A stretch of 64,000 nucleotides of DNA from Pseudoflavonifractor sp. Marseille-P3106 (lineage in GTDB: Bacteria > Bacillota > Clostridia > Oscillospirales > Oscillospiraceae). The position numbers and the translations under genes were made by a program. The stretch is taken from positions 310,001 to 374,000 of the forward strand of contig LT827126.1 of the NCBI GenBank assembly GCA_900169975.1, written 5' to 3'. Below are positions 8,318 through 15,847 of the stretch, piece after piece (the stretch's first letter is position 1; the number at the start of each line of letters is the position of its first letter). The notes beneath the pieces were generated by a model. That model ran no database searches and was not told where the DNA came from. It worked only from the letters and a program-made list of their open reading frames with translations.

Positions 8318-8402
8318 ATCCGTCTTGAAAAGTTAGGACAAGCATTGGGAGTATTGAGACCAACAGCCGATGAACCTCGAACCCGCGCCTTTCCTTTGGA
8401 AT

Positions 8403-8552
8403 TTGACGGGTTCATTACTGAATGGTACAATAACTCTATCAGTAAGGAAGTATTTCTACCACAAAAGGCAATCAAATCATCAATTCAAGGCAGTAAATCC
8501 AGTTTGGATTTACTGCCTTTTTATATACACAAACTAAAAATCAAAAAAGGAG
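8403..8552 (+). promoter_or_regulatory. AGGAAGTATC-type leader, copy 2
   Basis: TTGACG (8403-8408) and TACAAT (8426-8431) are 17 bp apart. The motif AGGAAGTATT is at 8445-8454. A perfect 15-bp stem (8487-8501 with 8505-8519) is followed by a T run and ATATACACAAAC, then the ribosome site of the NADAR-HAD gene. Confidence 0.75.
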
Positions 8553-8562
8553 TTGACTTTAC

Positions 8563-9489
8563 ATGGCAATCACTAGATTTCGGGACGAGTACTTTTTCCT
8601 AAGTAACTTCTATCCGCACGAACTCAAATTCCATGGCATGACGTTCCTCAACTCGGAGGCCGCATTCCAGGCAATGAAGACCCAGGATATTGCTGAACAG
8701 CTCCAGTTTACGCTCCTGACGCCTCAGGAAGCCAAGAGACTGGGCCGCCGTATCAAGCTGCGTCCTGACTGGGAGCAGGTCAAGGACGGCGTTATGGAGG
8801 CCGTCCTGCGGGCAAAATTCTCTGACTTAGAGCTTCGCAACCGGCTGCTGGCGACCGGAGATGTGGAACTCGTGGAGGGAAATACCCATGGAGATACCTA
8901 CTGGGGCGTCTGCGACGGCAAGGGCCGCAATATGCTCGGTAAACTTCTCATGAAGCTCCGGGCAGAGTATCGGGAGCCCAAGTACCGGCTTTTCGTTGAC
9001 ATGGACGGCACCGTGGCGGAATGGAAAGCCGCAGAGGAATTCGAGGACCTCTATGAGAAGGGGTACTTCGCTTCGCTGCAGCCCTACCAGAACGTCGTGG
9101 ACGCTATCCGGCTGATTTTCCAGCATACGGCTATCGTGGAGATTTACACGCTCTCGGCAGTCCTGCCGGACAGCCCGTACAGCATCCCGGAAAAAATGGA
9201 GTGGCTCGACCGGCATATGCCGTTCATCCCCCGTGACCACCGGCTCTTTATCCATAACGGGATTGAGAAGATGGCGGCTGTTCCTGGAGGGGTTCGGCCT
9301 GGCGATGTGCTCCTGGACGACTACACCTTGAATCTTAGTCAGTGGGCTAAGCAGGCAAGAGCAATCAAACTGCTGAACGGTATCAATGGGACCAAAGGAA
9401 CCTGGAAGAGCGCTGCTGTGTCCCGGTTCTATCCGGCAGATGTGATTGCTGCGGCTGTTCTGCGGGAAATCAAAAGAGGGGAGGACTGA
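8563..9489 (+). CDS. NADAR (YbiA-like) glycosidase fused to a HAD-type phosphatase
   Basis: The N-terminal part (about 1-140) is a NADAR domain: FLSNFYP, a FLNSEAAFQAMK helix, RPDWEQVKDGVM, then VELVEGNTHGDTYWG and MLGKLLM. This superfamily cleaves N-glycosidic bonds of ADP-ribose-type substrates, and some members reverse ADP-ribosylation of guanine in DNA. The C-terminal part (from about 143) starts with the HAD nucleophile motif FVDMDGT and resembles small 5'-nucleotidase-like HADs; LLDDYTLNL is a plausible acidic motif. A two-domain enzyme could remove and then process an ADP-ribose product. That coupling is inference. It is the first gene behind its own leader and parS region. Confidence 0.8.
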   Translation: MAITRFRDEYFFLSNFYPHELKFHGMTFLNSEAAFQAMKTQDIAEQLQFTLLTPQEAKRLGRRIKLRPDWEQVKDGVMEAVLRAKFSDLELRNRLLATGDVELVEGNTHGDTYWGVCDGKGRNMLGKLLMKLRAEYREPKYRLFVDMDGTVAEWKAAEEFEDLYEKGYFASLQPYQNVVDAIRLIFQHTAIVEIYTLSAVLPDSPYSIPEKMEWLDRHMPFIPRDHRLFIHNGIEKMAAVPGGVRPGDVLLDDYTLNLSQWAKQARAIKLLNGINGTKGTWKSAAVSRFYPADVIAAAVLREIKRGED

Positions 9490-9493
9490 TTCC

Positions 9494-9799
9494 GTGCGGT
9501 ACATTGGATATTCACGGTGCTCCTGTGGAGCTATCACCATCACAACGGACGAGGGCGAGTACTCCTGTCTGGAAAAGGACCGGCGAAGATTCTTCCATGG
9601 GCTCGACCTTCGAAGGCTCAGGCACTACCAAGACACCTTCTGCTGTAACCATTGCGTCAACCACTATGGCCTGGACCTGTGTGGGTGCGGCAGCGGTGAG
9701 CCTTTTGGCGAATGTGATGCCGGACTTGATGCCTGTGCGGTGCCAATGCAGGCACTTGGGCAGTATCAGAGAGTCCGGGCGGCCGACGCTTTTAACTAA
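9494..9799 (+). CDS. Cysteine-rich protein with SEC-C-like zinc motif
   Basis: The likely start is GTG 9494, after GAGGGGAGG in the end of the previous gene; the frame extends upstream inside that gene. The 101-residue protein has CSCG near residue 9, CCNHC near residue 50 and CGCGSGEPFGEC near residue 60. The last resembles the SEC-C pattern (CxCGSGxxFxxC) used for zinc binding by SecA tails and many stand-alone proteins. It probably acts as a small metal-binding adaptor. No catalytic residues are visible. Confidence 0.6.
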   Translation: MRYIGYSRCSCGAITITTDEGEYSCLEKDRRRFFHGLDLRRLRHYQDTFCCNHCVNHYGLDLCGCGSGEPFGECDAGLDACAVPMQALGQYQRVRAADAFN

Positions 9800-9813
9800 A
9801 TGGGGGTGAGAAC

Positions 9814-10266
9814 GTGGAAACACTATTTTGGACCCATGAGGACGAGCCCTTTGAGGCTCTGGAAAAAGTCGATTTGGGCAACCGTCTTGATGCAAGTATT
9901 TTCCTTCACGGTGAATGCGGCATCTTTGCGCTGGCCCTGCATGAGACATTTGGCTACGAAATCTGGGTTGTAGCATTCGAACCGGAAGACTGGGGAGACG
10001 AGGAGGATACTTGGGAAAGCAGGCTCGTCCATGTCTACTGTCGTAAAGGAGACTGTTGCATCGACGTACGGGGCATCACTGATGACGTGGACGCATTCTT
10101 AGATGAGTTTGCGGACGAGCTTTATGGTGACGACGAGTACATCAATGTTCCGGCCTCAGACCTTAGGGATTGGATTTTTGAGTCTATGTCATCCGAAACC
10201 TACAATCTCTTTCATAACGCCGCGATGGACCTGATTCGGAAGCATTACGCTGAATATCAGGTTTGA
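9814..10266 (+). CDS. Hypothetical protein, possible papain-like fold
   Basis: 150 residues, GTG start after GGGGTGAG. The core HGECGIFALALHETFGYEI places a Cys at the start of a helix, followed by VHVYC and then CIDVRGI about 15 residues later. This Cys, then His, then Asp order on helix-strand-strand is what papain-like or transglutaminase-like cysteine hydrolases show, and similar short proteins occur on phages and plasmids. The rest is very acidic. The enzymatic assignment is inference from pattern only. Confidence 0.5.
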   Translation: METLFWTHEDEPFEALEKVDLGNRLDASIFLHGECGIFALALHETFGYEIWVVAFEPEDWGDEEDTWESRLVHVYCRKGDCCIDVRGITDDVDAFLDEFADELYGDDEYINVPASDLRDWIFESMSSETYNLFHNAAMDLIRKHYAEYQV

Positions 10267-10312
10267 ACGGCGATAATAGGGCATTTGCCAAAAAATTAAG
10301 GAGGAAAATTTT

Positions 10313-10690
10313 ATGAACCGTGCAATGTATCAGGCTCTCCAGCAGGAGACCATGCTCCACCAGGCACTGGAGGAGACCAAAGAGGCCATCTACCGGGACA
10401 TTCTGGGAGAAGGACCGATGAAAGGCGTCTTGCTGTTGCCGACTGAGGACGGCCCTATCTGTGCTGTCGTGAGTCTGAAGAGCCTCAACCAGATGAACCT
10501 CTCTGCGGAGCACTACATTCCGCAGGCACAGGCCAAAGTGGTACGCCGCAAGCTGGAGGGGGCCAAGAGCTTCACAGACCTGTATAACAGGCTGGATGAG
10601 ATGGTCAGTACAGGGATAGTCCGTTTCAGCGGAACGGACACCTGTAAACTGAATACCAATACCCTCGCAGTTCTGAGCCGCTACGTGTAA
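10313..10690 (+). CDS. Hypothetical protein
   Basis: 125 residues with a strong AAGGAGGA site 7 nt before ATG. It begins with a long helix (AMYQALQQETMLHQALEETKEAIY), followed by a beta-rich section (MKGVLLLPTEDGPICAVVSLKSL) and a second helical half. Soluble; no family recognised. It sits in a co-directional run from 8563 to 12151. Confidence 0.55.
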   Translation: MNRAMYQALQQETMLHQALEETKEAIYRDILGEGPMKGVLLLPTEDGPICAVVSLKSLNQMNLSAEHYIPQAQAKVVRRKLEGAKSFTDLYNRLDEMVSTGIVRFSGTDTCKLNTNTLAVLSRYV

Positions 10691-10703
10691 GTGGGGGTTC
10701 AGC

Positions 10704-11687
10704 ATGGACCATTTCAACTTGAAAAATCTGGCCACGGTAGCGTCCAAGATACTCGGCGACAAGTTCATTAAGGACGGCATTGTTGGCCAGCCGCTTATCA
10801 TTCGAACAGGGCGGTCCGTAGACTTCGTTCAGACCTATGGCATAGGCATGAACAACATGGTGTGCAGGCCGATACATCCCGGGGCCTCGGCAAAAACTTG
10901 GGCTCCGACGTTTATAGATGAAGCGCATTGGGCGCAGATGCTGATGCATCTGCGCCCTGGTCAAAGATTCTGGAATTGGTGCCTCCACATTGTGGATGAC
11001 GAAAACCTGGATTTGACTTCGACAGGCATCATAACCATGGACGACATTGCTGAATCCTTCAGAGAGCGTGATTTTATAAATCAGCCTATGAGGATTGCCA
11101 AAGGGAAGGTTTATTACTTCGATGAAAACCTTGTCTACCAGTGCCGAAAGGAAGTGTATGAGGGAGTAAGGTTCCTTCCCATCCGGCATTGGCCACTTGA
11201 AAATATGACCTTTTGGCAAATGGCTGCGACGCACTTCATCCCAGGCATGACTTTCGAGGAATGCACGAGAAAGTATCTGGAGATGAAGCGGGTCGGGCCA
11301 AAAAAGAAGCCGGAGGGGCTCTATACCAAGTTGGAACTATTGGTACAGAAAGTGGGCAGCCCTGAGTTTGAACGGTCTACCGACAATCCTAAGCAGAATA
11401 CTGTTGATAGAATCCGGGTGGAGGTATCCGTGCCTAAATACCGGCTGAGCAGGCAAGAACTGCTGGCGGAAATTAAGGCCCACAAATCTGAAATCGATAG
11501 ATTGGTTCTGGAAAAAATCGTCCAGTCAAGGCGATTTCAGAGGTATGGGGTGCCCATTAACTGCTTCCAGCTCACGAATTGTATTTTGCGGGCAGATAGC
11601 CAACTCGAATACCTGTTTGAGCTGAAGGAGATTCATGGTGCGGGAGAGAACACCTCCGCCGAAAAACATAAGGAGGGAAAACCATGA
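10704..11687 (+). CDS. Hypothetical protein
   Basis: 327 residues, ATG start with GTGGGGG upstream. There are no membrane segments. The C-terminal third contains a basic, helical, coiled-coil-like stretch (LSRQELLAEIKAHKSEIDRLVLEKI). Aromatic patches (RFWNWCLHIV; MTFWQMAATHF) suggest a globular N-terminal domain. I recognise no catalytic motif. The stop overlaps the next start (ATGA). Confidence 0.55.
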   Translation: MDHFNLKNLATVASKILGDKFIKDGIVGQPLIIRTGRSVDFVQTYGIGMNNMVCRPIHPGASAKTWAPTFIDEAHWAQMLMHLRPGQRFWNWCLHIVDDENLDLTSTGIITMDDIAESFRERDFINQPMRIAKGKVYYFDENLVYQCRKEVYEGVRFLPIRHWPLENMTFWQMAATHFIPGMTFEECTRKYLEMKRVGPKKKPEGLYTKLELLVQKVGSPEFERSTDNPKQNTVDRIRVEVSVPKYRLSRQELLAEIKAHKSEIDRLVLEKIVQSRRFQRYGVPINCFQLTNCILRADSQLEYLFELKEIHGAGENTSAEKHKEGKP

Positions 11688-12151
11688 CAACGAGAGAACG
11701 GGAACTGGTATTCCAGACGATTGAATTGCTGAGAAAGACAGCCAGCAGTTTGCCGGACTTTGCCAACGACAGCGACTGGAAAGATGTTGACGATTGGCTG
11801 TTTGCCCGGTTGGATTGGACTGCCGAGGACATCGATGCCCTTTACCATGGGCGCGAGGCGCTGATTTACACCGGCAGCACGGTTCCCGGATTTGCACCGG
11901 CAGGACTGACCTGTGAGGAGCTGATGCCGTTCGTCGGTGTCCTTTGTACATGCAGGGAACTGGACCTCCCGTGGGGGAAGCCTGTTGTCGTGCAGGCTGA
12001 AATCCCCGGGAATCCGGTACTGCTGCGAAGCGGCGACTGCCCCGAGCTTCAGAATCACATTGGCGAAGCCGTCAAGGTCGTTGTGACCGAGAATGGAATT
12101 CACTTGGTTTCACAGAATGGAGCGTTGCTCTATACTGCCAACAAAACATAA
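11684..12151 (+). CDS. Hypothetical protein
   Basis: 155 residues, translationally coupled to the preceding gene. The first half is helical and acidic (LVFQTIELLRKTASSLPDFANDSDWKDVDDWLF). The second half is beta-rich (KPVVVQAEIPGNPVLLR, VKVVVTENGIHLVSQNGALLY). No family recognised. It is last in its block, directly before array E. Confidence 0.55.
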   Translation: MTTRERELVFQTIELLRKTASSLPDFANDSDWKDVDDWLFARLDWTAEDIDALYHGREALIYTGSTVPGFAPAGLTCEELMPFVGVLCTCRELDLPWGKPVVVQAEIPGNPVLLRSGDCPELQNHIGEAVKVVVTENGIHLVSQNGALLYTANKT

Positions 12152-12157
12152 ATGCGG

Positions 12158-12199
12158 AATCACTAAGCACTTAAGCACTTTTGTGCTTAGGTGCTTAGT
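12158..12199. repeat. 8-bp phased repeat array E forming a 17-bp hairpin
   Basis: The units include AAGCACTT, AAGCACTT, TTGTGCTT and AGGTGCTT in phase. Arms 12162-12178 and 12183-12199 pair over 17 bp with one G-T wobble and a 4-nt loop. No T run follows, so as RNA it is a strong stem-loop rather than a textbook terminator. Confidence 0.8.
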
Positions 12200-12257
12200 A
12201 CCCATCTTGCCAATCAGGTCAACATCTGCTAGGATTGAATATACGAGGTGAGTATTT

Positions 12258-12566
12258 TTGTACCAAGTCGACGAGATTGCCTATGCAGATGAAAGGCGGC
12301 AAACACTCAAAGCTACTTCTGTGCGTCCACTTGAGGACCATAAAGTTTTAGTGGTTTTTAGTACCGGCGAGTTCCGCATTTTTGACGCCTCCAGTTTACT
12401 GAAAGCCCCTGCGTTCGCTCCACTTATTGATGATAGCTTGTTCAAAACCGCCGCTGTTGACCACGGAGTGGTTGTCTGGGGCAACGGTAATATTGATATT
12501 TCTACCGTTTATATCTATGAGCACTCGAAGCCAGTTACCGGCTGTGATTCGGGACCTATCGTGTGA
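12258..12566 (+). CDS. DUF2442 family protein
   Basis: 102 residues with the pattern of DUF2442: a conserved N-terminal strand pair, VVFSTGEFRIFDASSLL, then a C-terminal VVWGNGNIDISTVYIY. In many genomes DUF2442 sits beside a DUF4160 protein in what is thought to be a toxin-antitoxin-like pair. No DUF4160 is visible here, but a real toxin-antitoxin pair follows immediately. The start is TTG with ACGAGGTG upstream, giving 102 residues. Confidence 0.75.
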   Translation: MYQVDEIAYADERRQTLKATSVRPLEDHKVLVVFSTGEFRIFDASSLLKAPAFAPLIDDSLFKTAAVDHGVVVWGNGNIDISTVYIYEHSKPVTGCDSGPIV

Positions 12567-12578
12567 TAGAAATAAGGG

Positions 12579-12606
12579 TTGCAAAGTTGCTGAATATGAC
12601 TATAAT
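12579..12606 (+). promoter_or_regulatory. Promoter of the toxin-antitoxin pair
   Basis: TTGCAA (12579-12584) and TATAAT (12601-12606) with a 16-bp spacer. An AT-rich, partly palindromic stretch around 12595-12622 is a likely autoregulatory operator for the Phd/YefM-type antitoxin. Confidence 0.55.
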
Positions 12607-12638
12607 ATAATCAGAATATTACTATCGGAGGTAGCGCT

Positions 12639-12920
12639 ATGAATATCAAGCCGAGTGCCACGATTCGTCAGAACTATAACGAAATTGCGGAACTGTGCAA
12701 AACAACTGGCGAGCCTGTCTTTCTCACGAAGAATGGAGAAGGCGACCTGGTGGTGATGGACATTGAAGCGTATTCCAGACGCGAGAAGATGCTGAAATTG
12801 CGGGAGGAGTTGCTCAGCATTGAAGAAGAGCGGCTTCACGGTGAGCCTGGGTACTCGATTGACGATGTTACAAAAATGATGAACCAGGCCATTATGGAGG
12901 TGCGCCATGCCGGAGCGTGA
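12639..12920 (+). CDS. Phd/YefM-type antitoxin
   Basis: 93 residues. The N-terminus (MNIKPSATIRQNYNEIAELCKTTGEPVFLTKNGEGDLVVMDIEAY) is typical of the Phd/YefM DNA-binding fold, followed by a helical toxin-binding tail. The gene has a CGGAGGT site and overlaps the toxin gene by 14 nt. By analogy with the family it neutralises the downstream toxin and represses its own promoter. Confidence 0.9.
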   Translation: MNIKPSATIRQNYNEIAELCKTTGEPVFLTKNGEGDLVVMDIEAYSRREKMLKLREELLSIEEERLHGEPGYSIDDVTKMMNQAIMEVRHAGA

Positions 12921-13236
12921 AGACACGTATCAGGTCATTGTGTCAAAAAGGGCAGCTCATCAACTTGCGAATCATGCGGCATTTGTTGCCAACTTAGATG
13001 AAAGGCTTGCGCACTCTTTAGTTAAAGAGTTCAATGAAGCAGCTCAGTCTCTGCAACGATTCCCATATCGGTATCCTGCTATCCGGTCTGCTGAATTTGT
13101 AACAGACAAGTACAGGAAAATGGTATTCAACAAACGGTATATCCTCATCTACCAAATTAAAGGGGAGACGGTGTATATCGAATATGTAATTGACGGTAGG
13201 CAGGACTATCAATGGCTGCTTAGTTCGCTTGAATAA
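12907..13236 (+). CDS. RelE/ParE-family toxin
   Basis: 109 residues with the RelE/ParE superfamily layout: VIVSKRAAHQLANHAAFVA, paired helices, RFPYRYPAIRSAEF, then the beta core YRKMVFNKRYILIYQIKGETVYIEYVIDGRQDY. ParE members poison gyrase and RelE members cut mRNA in the ribosome; the sequence alone does not separate them with certainty. It overlaps the antitoxin gene, and together they act as a plasmid-stabilising module. Confidence 0.88.
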   Translation: MPEREDTYQVIVSKRAAHQLANHAAFVANLDERLAHSLVKEFNEAAQSLQRFPYRYPAIRSAEFVTDKYRKMVFNKRYILIYQIKGETVYIEYVIDGRQDYQWLLSSLE

Positions 13237-13246
13237 GACGTGATGA

Positions 13247-13276
13247 TAACGACCGGGGATAGAACTCCGGTCGTTA
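13247..13276 (+). terminator. Hairpin after the toxin gene
   Basis: Ten-bp perfect arms 13247-13256 and 13267-13276 (TAACGACCGG with its complement). No T run, so termination is uncertain. Confidence 0.5.
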
Positions 13277-13294
13277 CGCGGTTATTGAGAGTAG

Positions 13295-13334
13295 AATCAC
13301 CTAAGTGCTAAGGTACTTGGGTGCTTTGGTGCTG
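13295..13334. repeat. 8-bp phased repeat array F (5 units)
   Basis: AATCACCT, AAGTGCTA, AGGTACTT, GGGTGCTT and TGGTGCTG in phase, 30 bp before the phosphatase start. CACCTAAGT and ACTTGGGTG can pair with a wobble. Confidence 0.75.
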
Positions 13335-13363
13335 ACTGCGAAGCACGAGGAGGTGAGACTTCA

Positions 13364-14053
13364 ATGCATTACTGTTTATCAGATATCCATGGCGAATTTG
13401 ACCGTTATCAGGCAATTTTGGAGGAAATCCACCTTTCTGATGAGGATACCTTATATGTCATCGGAGATGTGATTGACCGCGCTCCAGGCGGCGTAGATAT
13501 CCTGGAAGACATTATGGCCAGAAAAAACGTAGTCATGCTGATGGGCAACCATGAACAGATGTGCCTTGATACCCTGGGCAAAATCAATGTCTATGGAGCC
13601 AGACAACTTTGGGCTTCAAACGGAGGGAGCGTTACCCGTCGTGAACTCCTGTATCACATGGATGCCCGGCGGCGGAATGCTTTGCTTAACTTCTTGGCCA
13701 GCCTGCCTGACAAACTGGATATCGAAGTGAACGGCCGGAGATTTCATCTGGTCCACGGATGCCCGGGTACATCCCATGATAGTCGCATCTGGGAGCGTCC
13801 TAGCCTGGACATGCCGAATCCGTTCCCGGATGGGCGTACCATCATTGTAGGCCACACACCAGTCTGCTTCCTTCTCTACCCAGGCAGGACAGAGCGGGAG
13901 CGGTGGCTAAAAGAGCTGGAAAGCACCGGGCAACACATGACAATTTTACACGCACCGGCTTTCATTGACATAGACTGCGGCTGCGGCAATGCTACTGAGG
14001 CCCGGCGGCTTGCGTGTTTGAGACTAGAGGACTTATCAGAATTTTACACATGA
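13364..14053 (+). CDS. PrpE/PP1-like metallophosphoesterase
   Basis: 229 residues with the complete two-metal phosphoesterase signature: DIHG (7-10), GDVIDR (34-39), GNHE (61-64), a later VHG and GHTP. It resembles bacteriophage lambda-type Ser/Thr phosphatases, PrpE and symmetrical diadenosine-tetraphosphatases. The substrate could be a phosphoprotein or a dinucleotide. The ribosome site GAGGAGG is close behind array F. It appears to be a single-gene unit ended by the hairpin at 14068. Confidence 0.88.
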   Translation: MHYCLSDIHGEFDRYQAILEEIHLSDEDTLYVIGDVIDRAPGGVDILEDIMARKNVVMLMGNHEQMCLDTLGKINVYGARQLWASNGGSVTRRELLYHMDARRRNALLNFLASLPDKLDIEVNGRRFHLVHGCPGTSHDSRIWERPSLDMPNPFPDGRTIIVGHTPVCFLLYPGRTERERWLKELESTGQHMTILHAPAFIDIDCGCGNATEARRLACLRLEDLSEFYT

Positions 14054-14067
14054 GGTGAAATCGATTC

Positions 14068-14104
14068 ACAGCCGGAAGTTATGATAGCTTCCGGCTGTTA
14101 TTTA
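14068..14104 (+). terminator. Intrinsic terminator
   Basis: Eleven-bp arms 14068-14078 and 14088-14098 (ACAGCCGGAAG with complement), followed by a T/A-rich tail. Confidence 0.75.
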
Positions 14105-14169
14105 TAGCATTACCAGCCTCCATAAATTGAGATAAATTCTGAGATAATTAAATCAGAAAGAAAAATCAG

Positions 14170-14198
14170 TTGACTCCTCAGAGATTCACTGCTACAAT
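14170..14198 (+). promoter_or_regulatory. Sigma-A promoter
   Basis: TTGACT (14170-14175) and TACAAT (14193-14198), 17-bp spacer, driving the gene at 14254. Unlike the leader family it lacks AGGAAGTATC and a leader hairpin. Confidence 0.8.
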
Positions 14199-14253
14199 AA
14201 AGGCGAACTTTGCTTAAGATGTAGAAAGAATTATCCTATACGGGGGAATCAAA

Positions 14254-15513
14254 ATGAGATATTATGGATTGAACAAAGCACAAACAATCGATATCCTGCT
14301 TCAGATGGAAAAACAGGAAACCGCCCCACAGTATACCCTACTTGAAGCAGAACAGCCTGGTACGAATAGATGCTTCGCTACATCACTTTCTGTTCAGGAT
14401 ATATTAACCCTGTTTTCTGTTGGCGAATGGGTGGAGGGGATTTTTCAAGACAAATCCCGTATTCGTGATTTATCGAATGCCATTAACAGGGATGGAATGG
14501 TCCTCATTAACCCCATGATAACAGTTGCGTTGTGGAAGGAGAAAGCCTCATTATACAACATTGTCCCCTTTCAAATTGCAGACGTCGCTCCCTTGTCCAA
14601 TCCAGTCTCGATACTTAAAATTGACTGGGCATCCTACTATAAGTCACTGATTGACCTTCCAGAAAAAAATGGCTTCTTTGTTAATGCCAAAGCACGCCTC
14701 GGACTCGTATTGGACGGCTATCAGCGCCTATTTGCTGCGGTACAGTCTGGAAAATTGGACTATTGCTTCCCTGTCAATATTATCATCATTGATTCTCAGT
14801 CAACAGTGGCTGTTTATAAGAACATCAAGCAAAGCGAATATGAATCCGCACAATTCAATTTTGAGCATCGAGAAGATATTCTGCAAATGTTCGGGCCGGA
14901 CATTTTCCAATCCGTGGGTGGTGCTTCTGAACCCAAAGTAGAATCAATCTTGCTGGCCAAGACACTTAATGAAGAGTCTACCATTTTTGCTGGCCGTATT
15001 CAGACGGGAGATACCTCATGGAAAGACCATCCTGGGAGAAAACGGCCTGTCGCCAAGCAATCGTCAATGGAAAAGTTATTGGTTGACTGGATTGCCGAAC
15101 TTCATAATATGGAGTTGCTCTATCCTGAGATTCACGTCAGCAGTAATACCGAGAAGGTTAAACTGTTAGATAACTACTTTGGGGCTTGGAAGCAGTGCTG
15201 GCCTGATGCATGGCTAGAAGATACCACGAACCCTCCGTATATGCTTTGCAAGACAACGGGTATCTCATTACTCTTTAAACTCTTTACACCGATTACAATG
15301 AATGTTCTCAAAGCGAGCAAAGACCTGTCAATGGAGAATTATGTTGAAGTTTTGAAGAAGGCATATTTTGAGCCGGACGGTGAAACACCAATCACACTCC
15401 ACTTTCCAGGGAAAGATGTCCTACTAAACTGGGAGAGCAAAAATTTCTCAGAGTTCTCTTCCGGTGCAGGAAAGAATAAACTGTGCAGACAACTGGAACT
15501 CTATCTTTACTGA
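14254..15513 (+). CDS. DGQHR-like protein (possible DndB/ParB-Srx-like fold)
   Basis: 419 residues, with GGGGGAATC before ATG and its own promoter. Near residue 155 is LVLDGYQRLFAAVQSGKL, a variant of the DGQHR motif (DGQHRL) that defines a family including DndB, the regulator of DNA phosphorothioation. The following segment FPVNIIIIDSQSTVAVYKNIKQSEY fits the family's strand-helix pattern. His is replaced by a different order (GYQR). No dnd or other modification genes are nearby. DNA in this stretch is visibly more AT-rich than its neighbours, hinting at separate acquisition. The assignment is tentative. Confidence 0.55.
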   Translation: MRYYGLNKAQTIDILLQMEKQETAPQYTLLEAEQPGTNRCFATSLSVQDILTLFSVGEWVEGIFQDKSRIRDLSNAINRDGMVLINPMITVALWKEKASLYNIVPFQIADVAPLSNPVSILKIDWASYYKSLIDLPEKNGFFVNAKARLGLVLDGYQRLFAAVQSGKLDYCFPVNIIIIDSQSTVAVYKNIKQSEYESAQFNFEHREDILQMFGPDIFQSVGGASEPKVESILLAKTLNEESTIFAGRIQTGDTSWKDHPGRKRPVAKQSSMEKLLVDWIAELHNMELLYPEIHVSSNTEKVKLLDNYFGAWKQCWPDAWLEDTTNPPYMLCKTTGISLLFKLFTPITMNVLKASKDLSMENYVEVLKKAYFEPDGETPITLHFPGKDVLLNWESKNFSEFSSGAGKNKLCRQLELYLY

Positions 15514-15540
15514 CAAACTACCACCTTATATACGAAGAAA

Positions 15541-15580
15541 ACAATGGCGGACCGGGAACTATATCCCAGTCCGCCATTGT
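15541..15580. terminator. Hairpin terminator between converging genes
   Basis: Perfect 11-bp arms 15541-15551 and 15570-15580. The A-rich stretch at 15534-15540 gives a T run on the minus strand, so it best fits termination of the small minus-strand frame at 15590-15709, and may also stop rightward transcripts. Confidence 0.6.
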
Positions 15581-15589
15581 TATACAAGT

Positions 15590-15709
15590 TTACTGAATAC
15601 CAAACTCTTTGTAGAGCTGGTTTCGTTTCGCTTGGTTTCGTTTGGCTTCGCCTTCCTGCCGACCTTCCAGCTTGCCTTTCCGCTCACCTTCTCTGAGGAC
15701 GTCTTCCAT
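15590..15709 (-). CDS. 39-residue Rpn C-terminal tail protein or remnant
   Basis: This frame translates as MEDVLREGERKGKLEGRQEG, then a repeated AKRNQ segment, ending in AKRNQLYKEFGIQ. The end is nearly identical to the C-termini of the Rpn-type proteins at 26135, 27342 and 27664. It has AAGGAG 12 nt upstream of its ATG and a terminator behind it. It is either the remnant of a deleted Rpn gene or a stand-alone tail peptide. A duplicated AKRNQ unit shows local slippage. The 334-bp gap 15514-15847 holds only this frame and two hairpins. Confidence 0.55.
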   Translation of the reverse strand: MEDVLREGERKGKLEGRQEGEAKRNQAKRNQLYKEFGIQ

Positions 15710-15799
15710 AAATAGTACCTCTCCTTGAGAATTATTCTTCGTCGTGATTGTGTGTAGCGGTAGGCATCATAACGGGCACTTCTCTCATAAATAAGTAAG

Positions 15800-15834
15800 C
15801 AGCGCCCCCGCCTGGGAATCAGGCGAGGGCGCTG
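15800..15834 (-). terminator. Intrinsic terminator of the SpaA-repeat gene
   Basis: Fifteen-bp arms 15800-15814 and 15820-15834 with one mismatch, lying 14 bp past the stop codon of the minus-strand gene. The tail is T/A-mixed on the minus strand. Confidence 0.75.
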
Positions 15835-15847
15835 CGGTGCTTAGAAC

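Noticed and set aside
13364-14053. Phosphatase and the preceding toxin-antitoxin pair as one system
   Set aside because: A hairpin and array F separate them and the phosphatase has its own ribosome site; nothing links them functionally.
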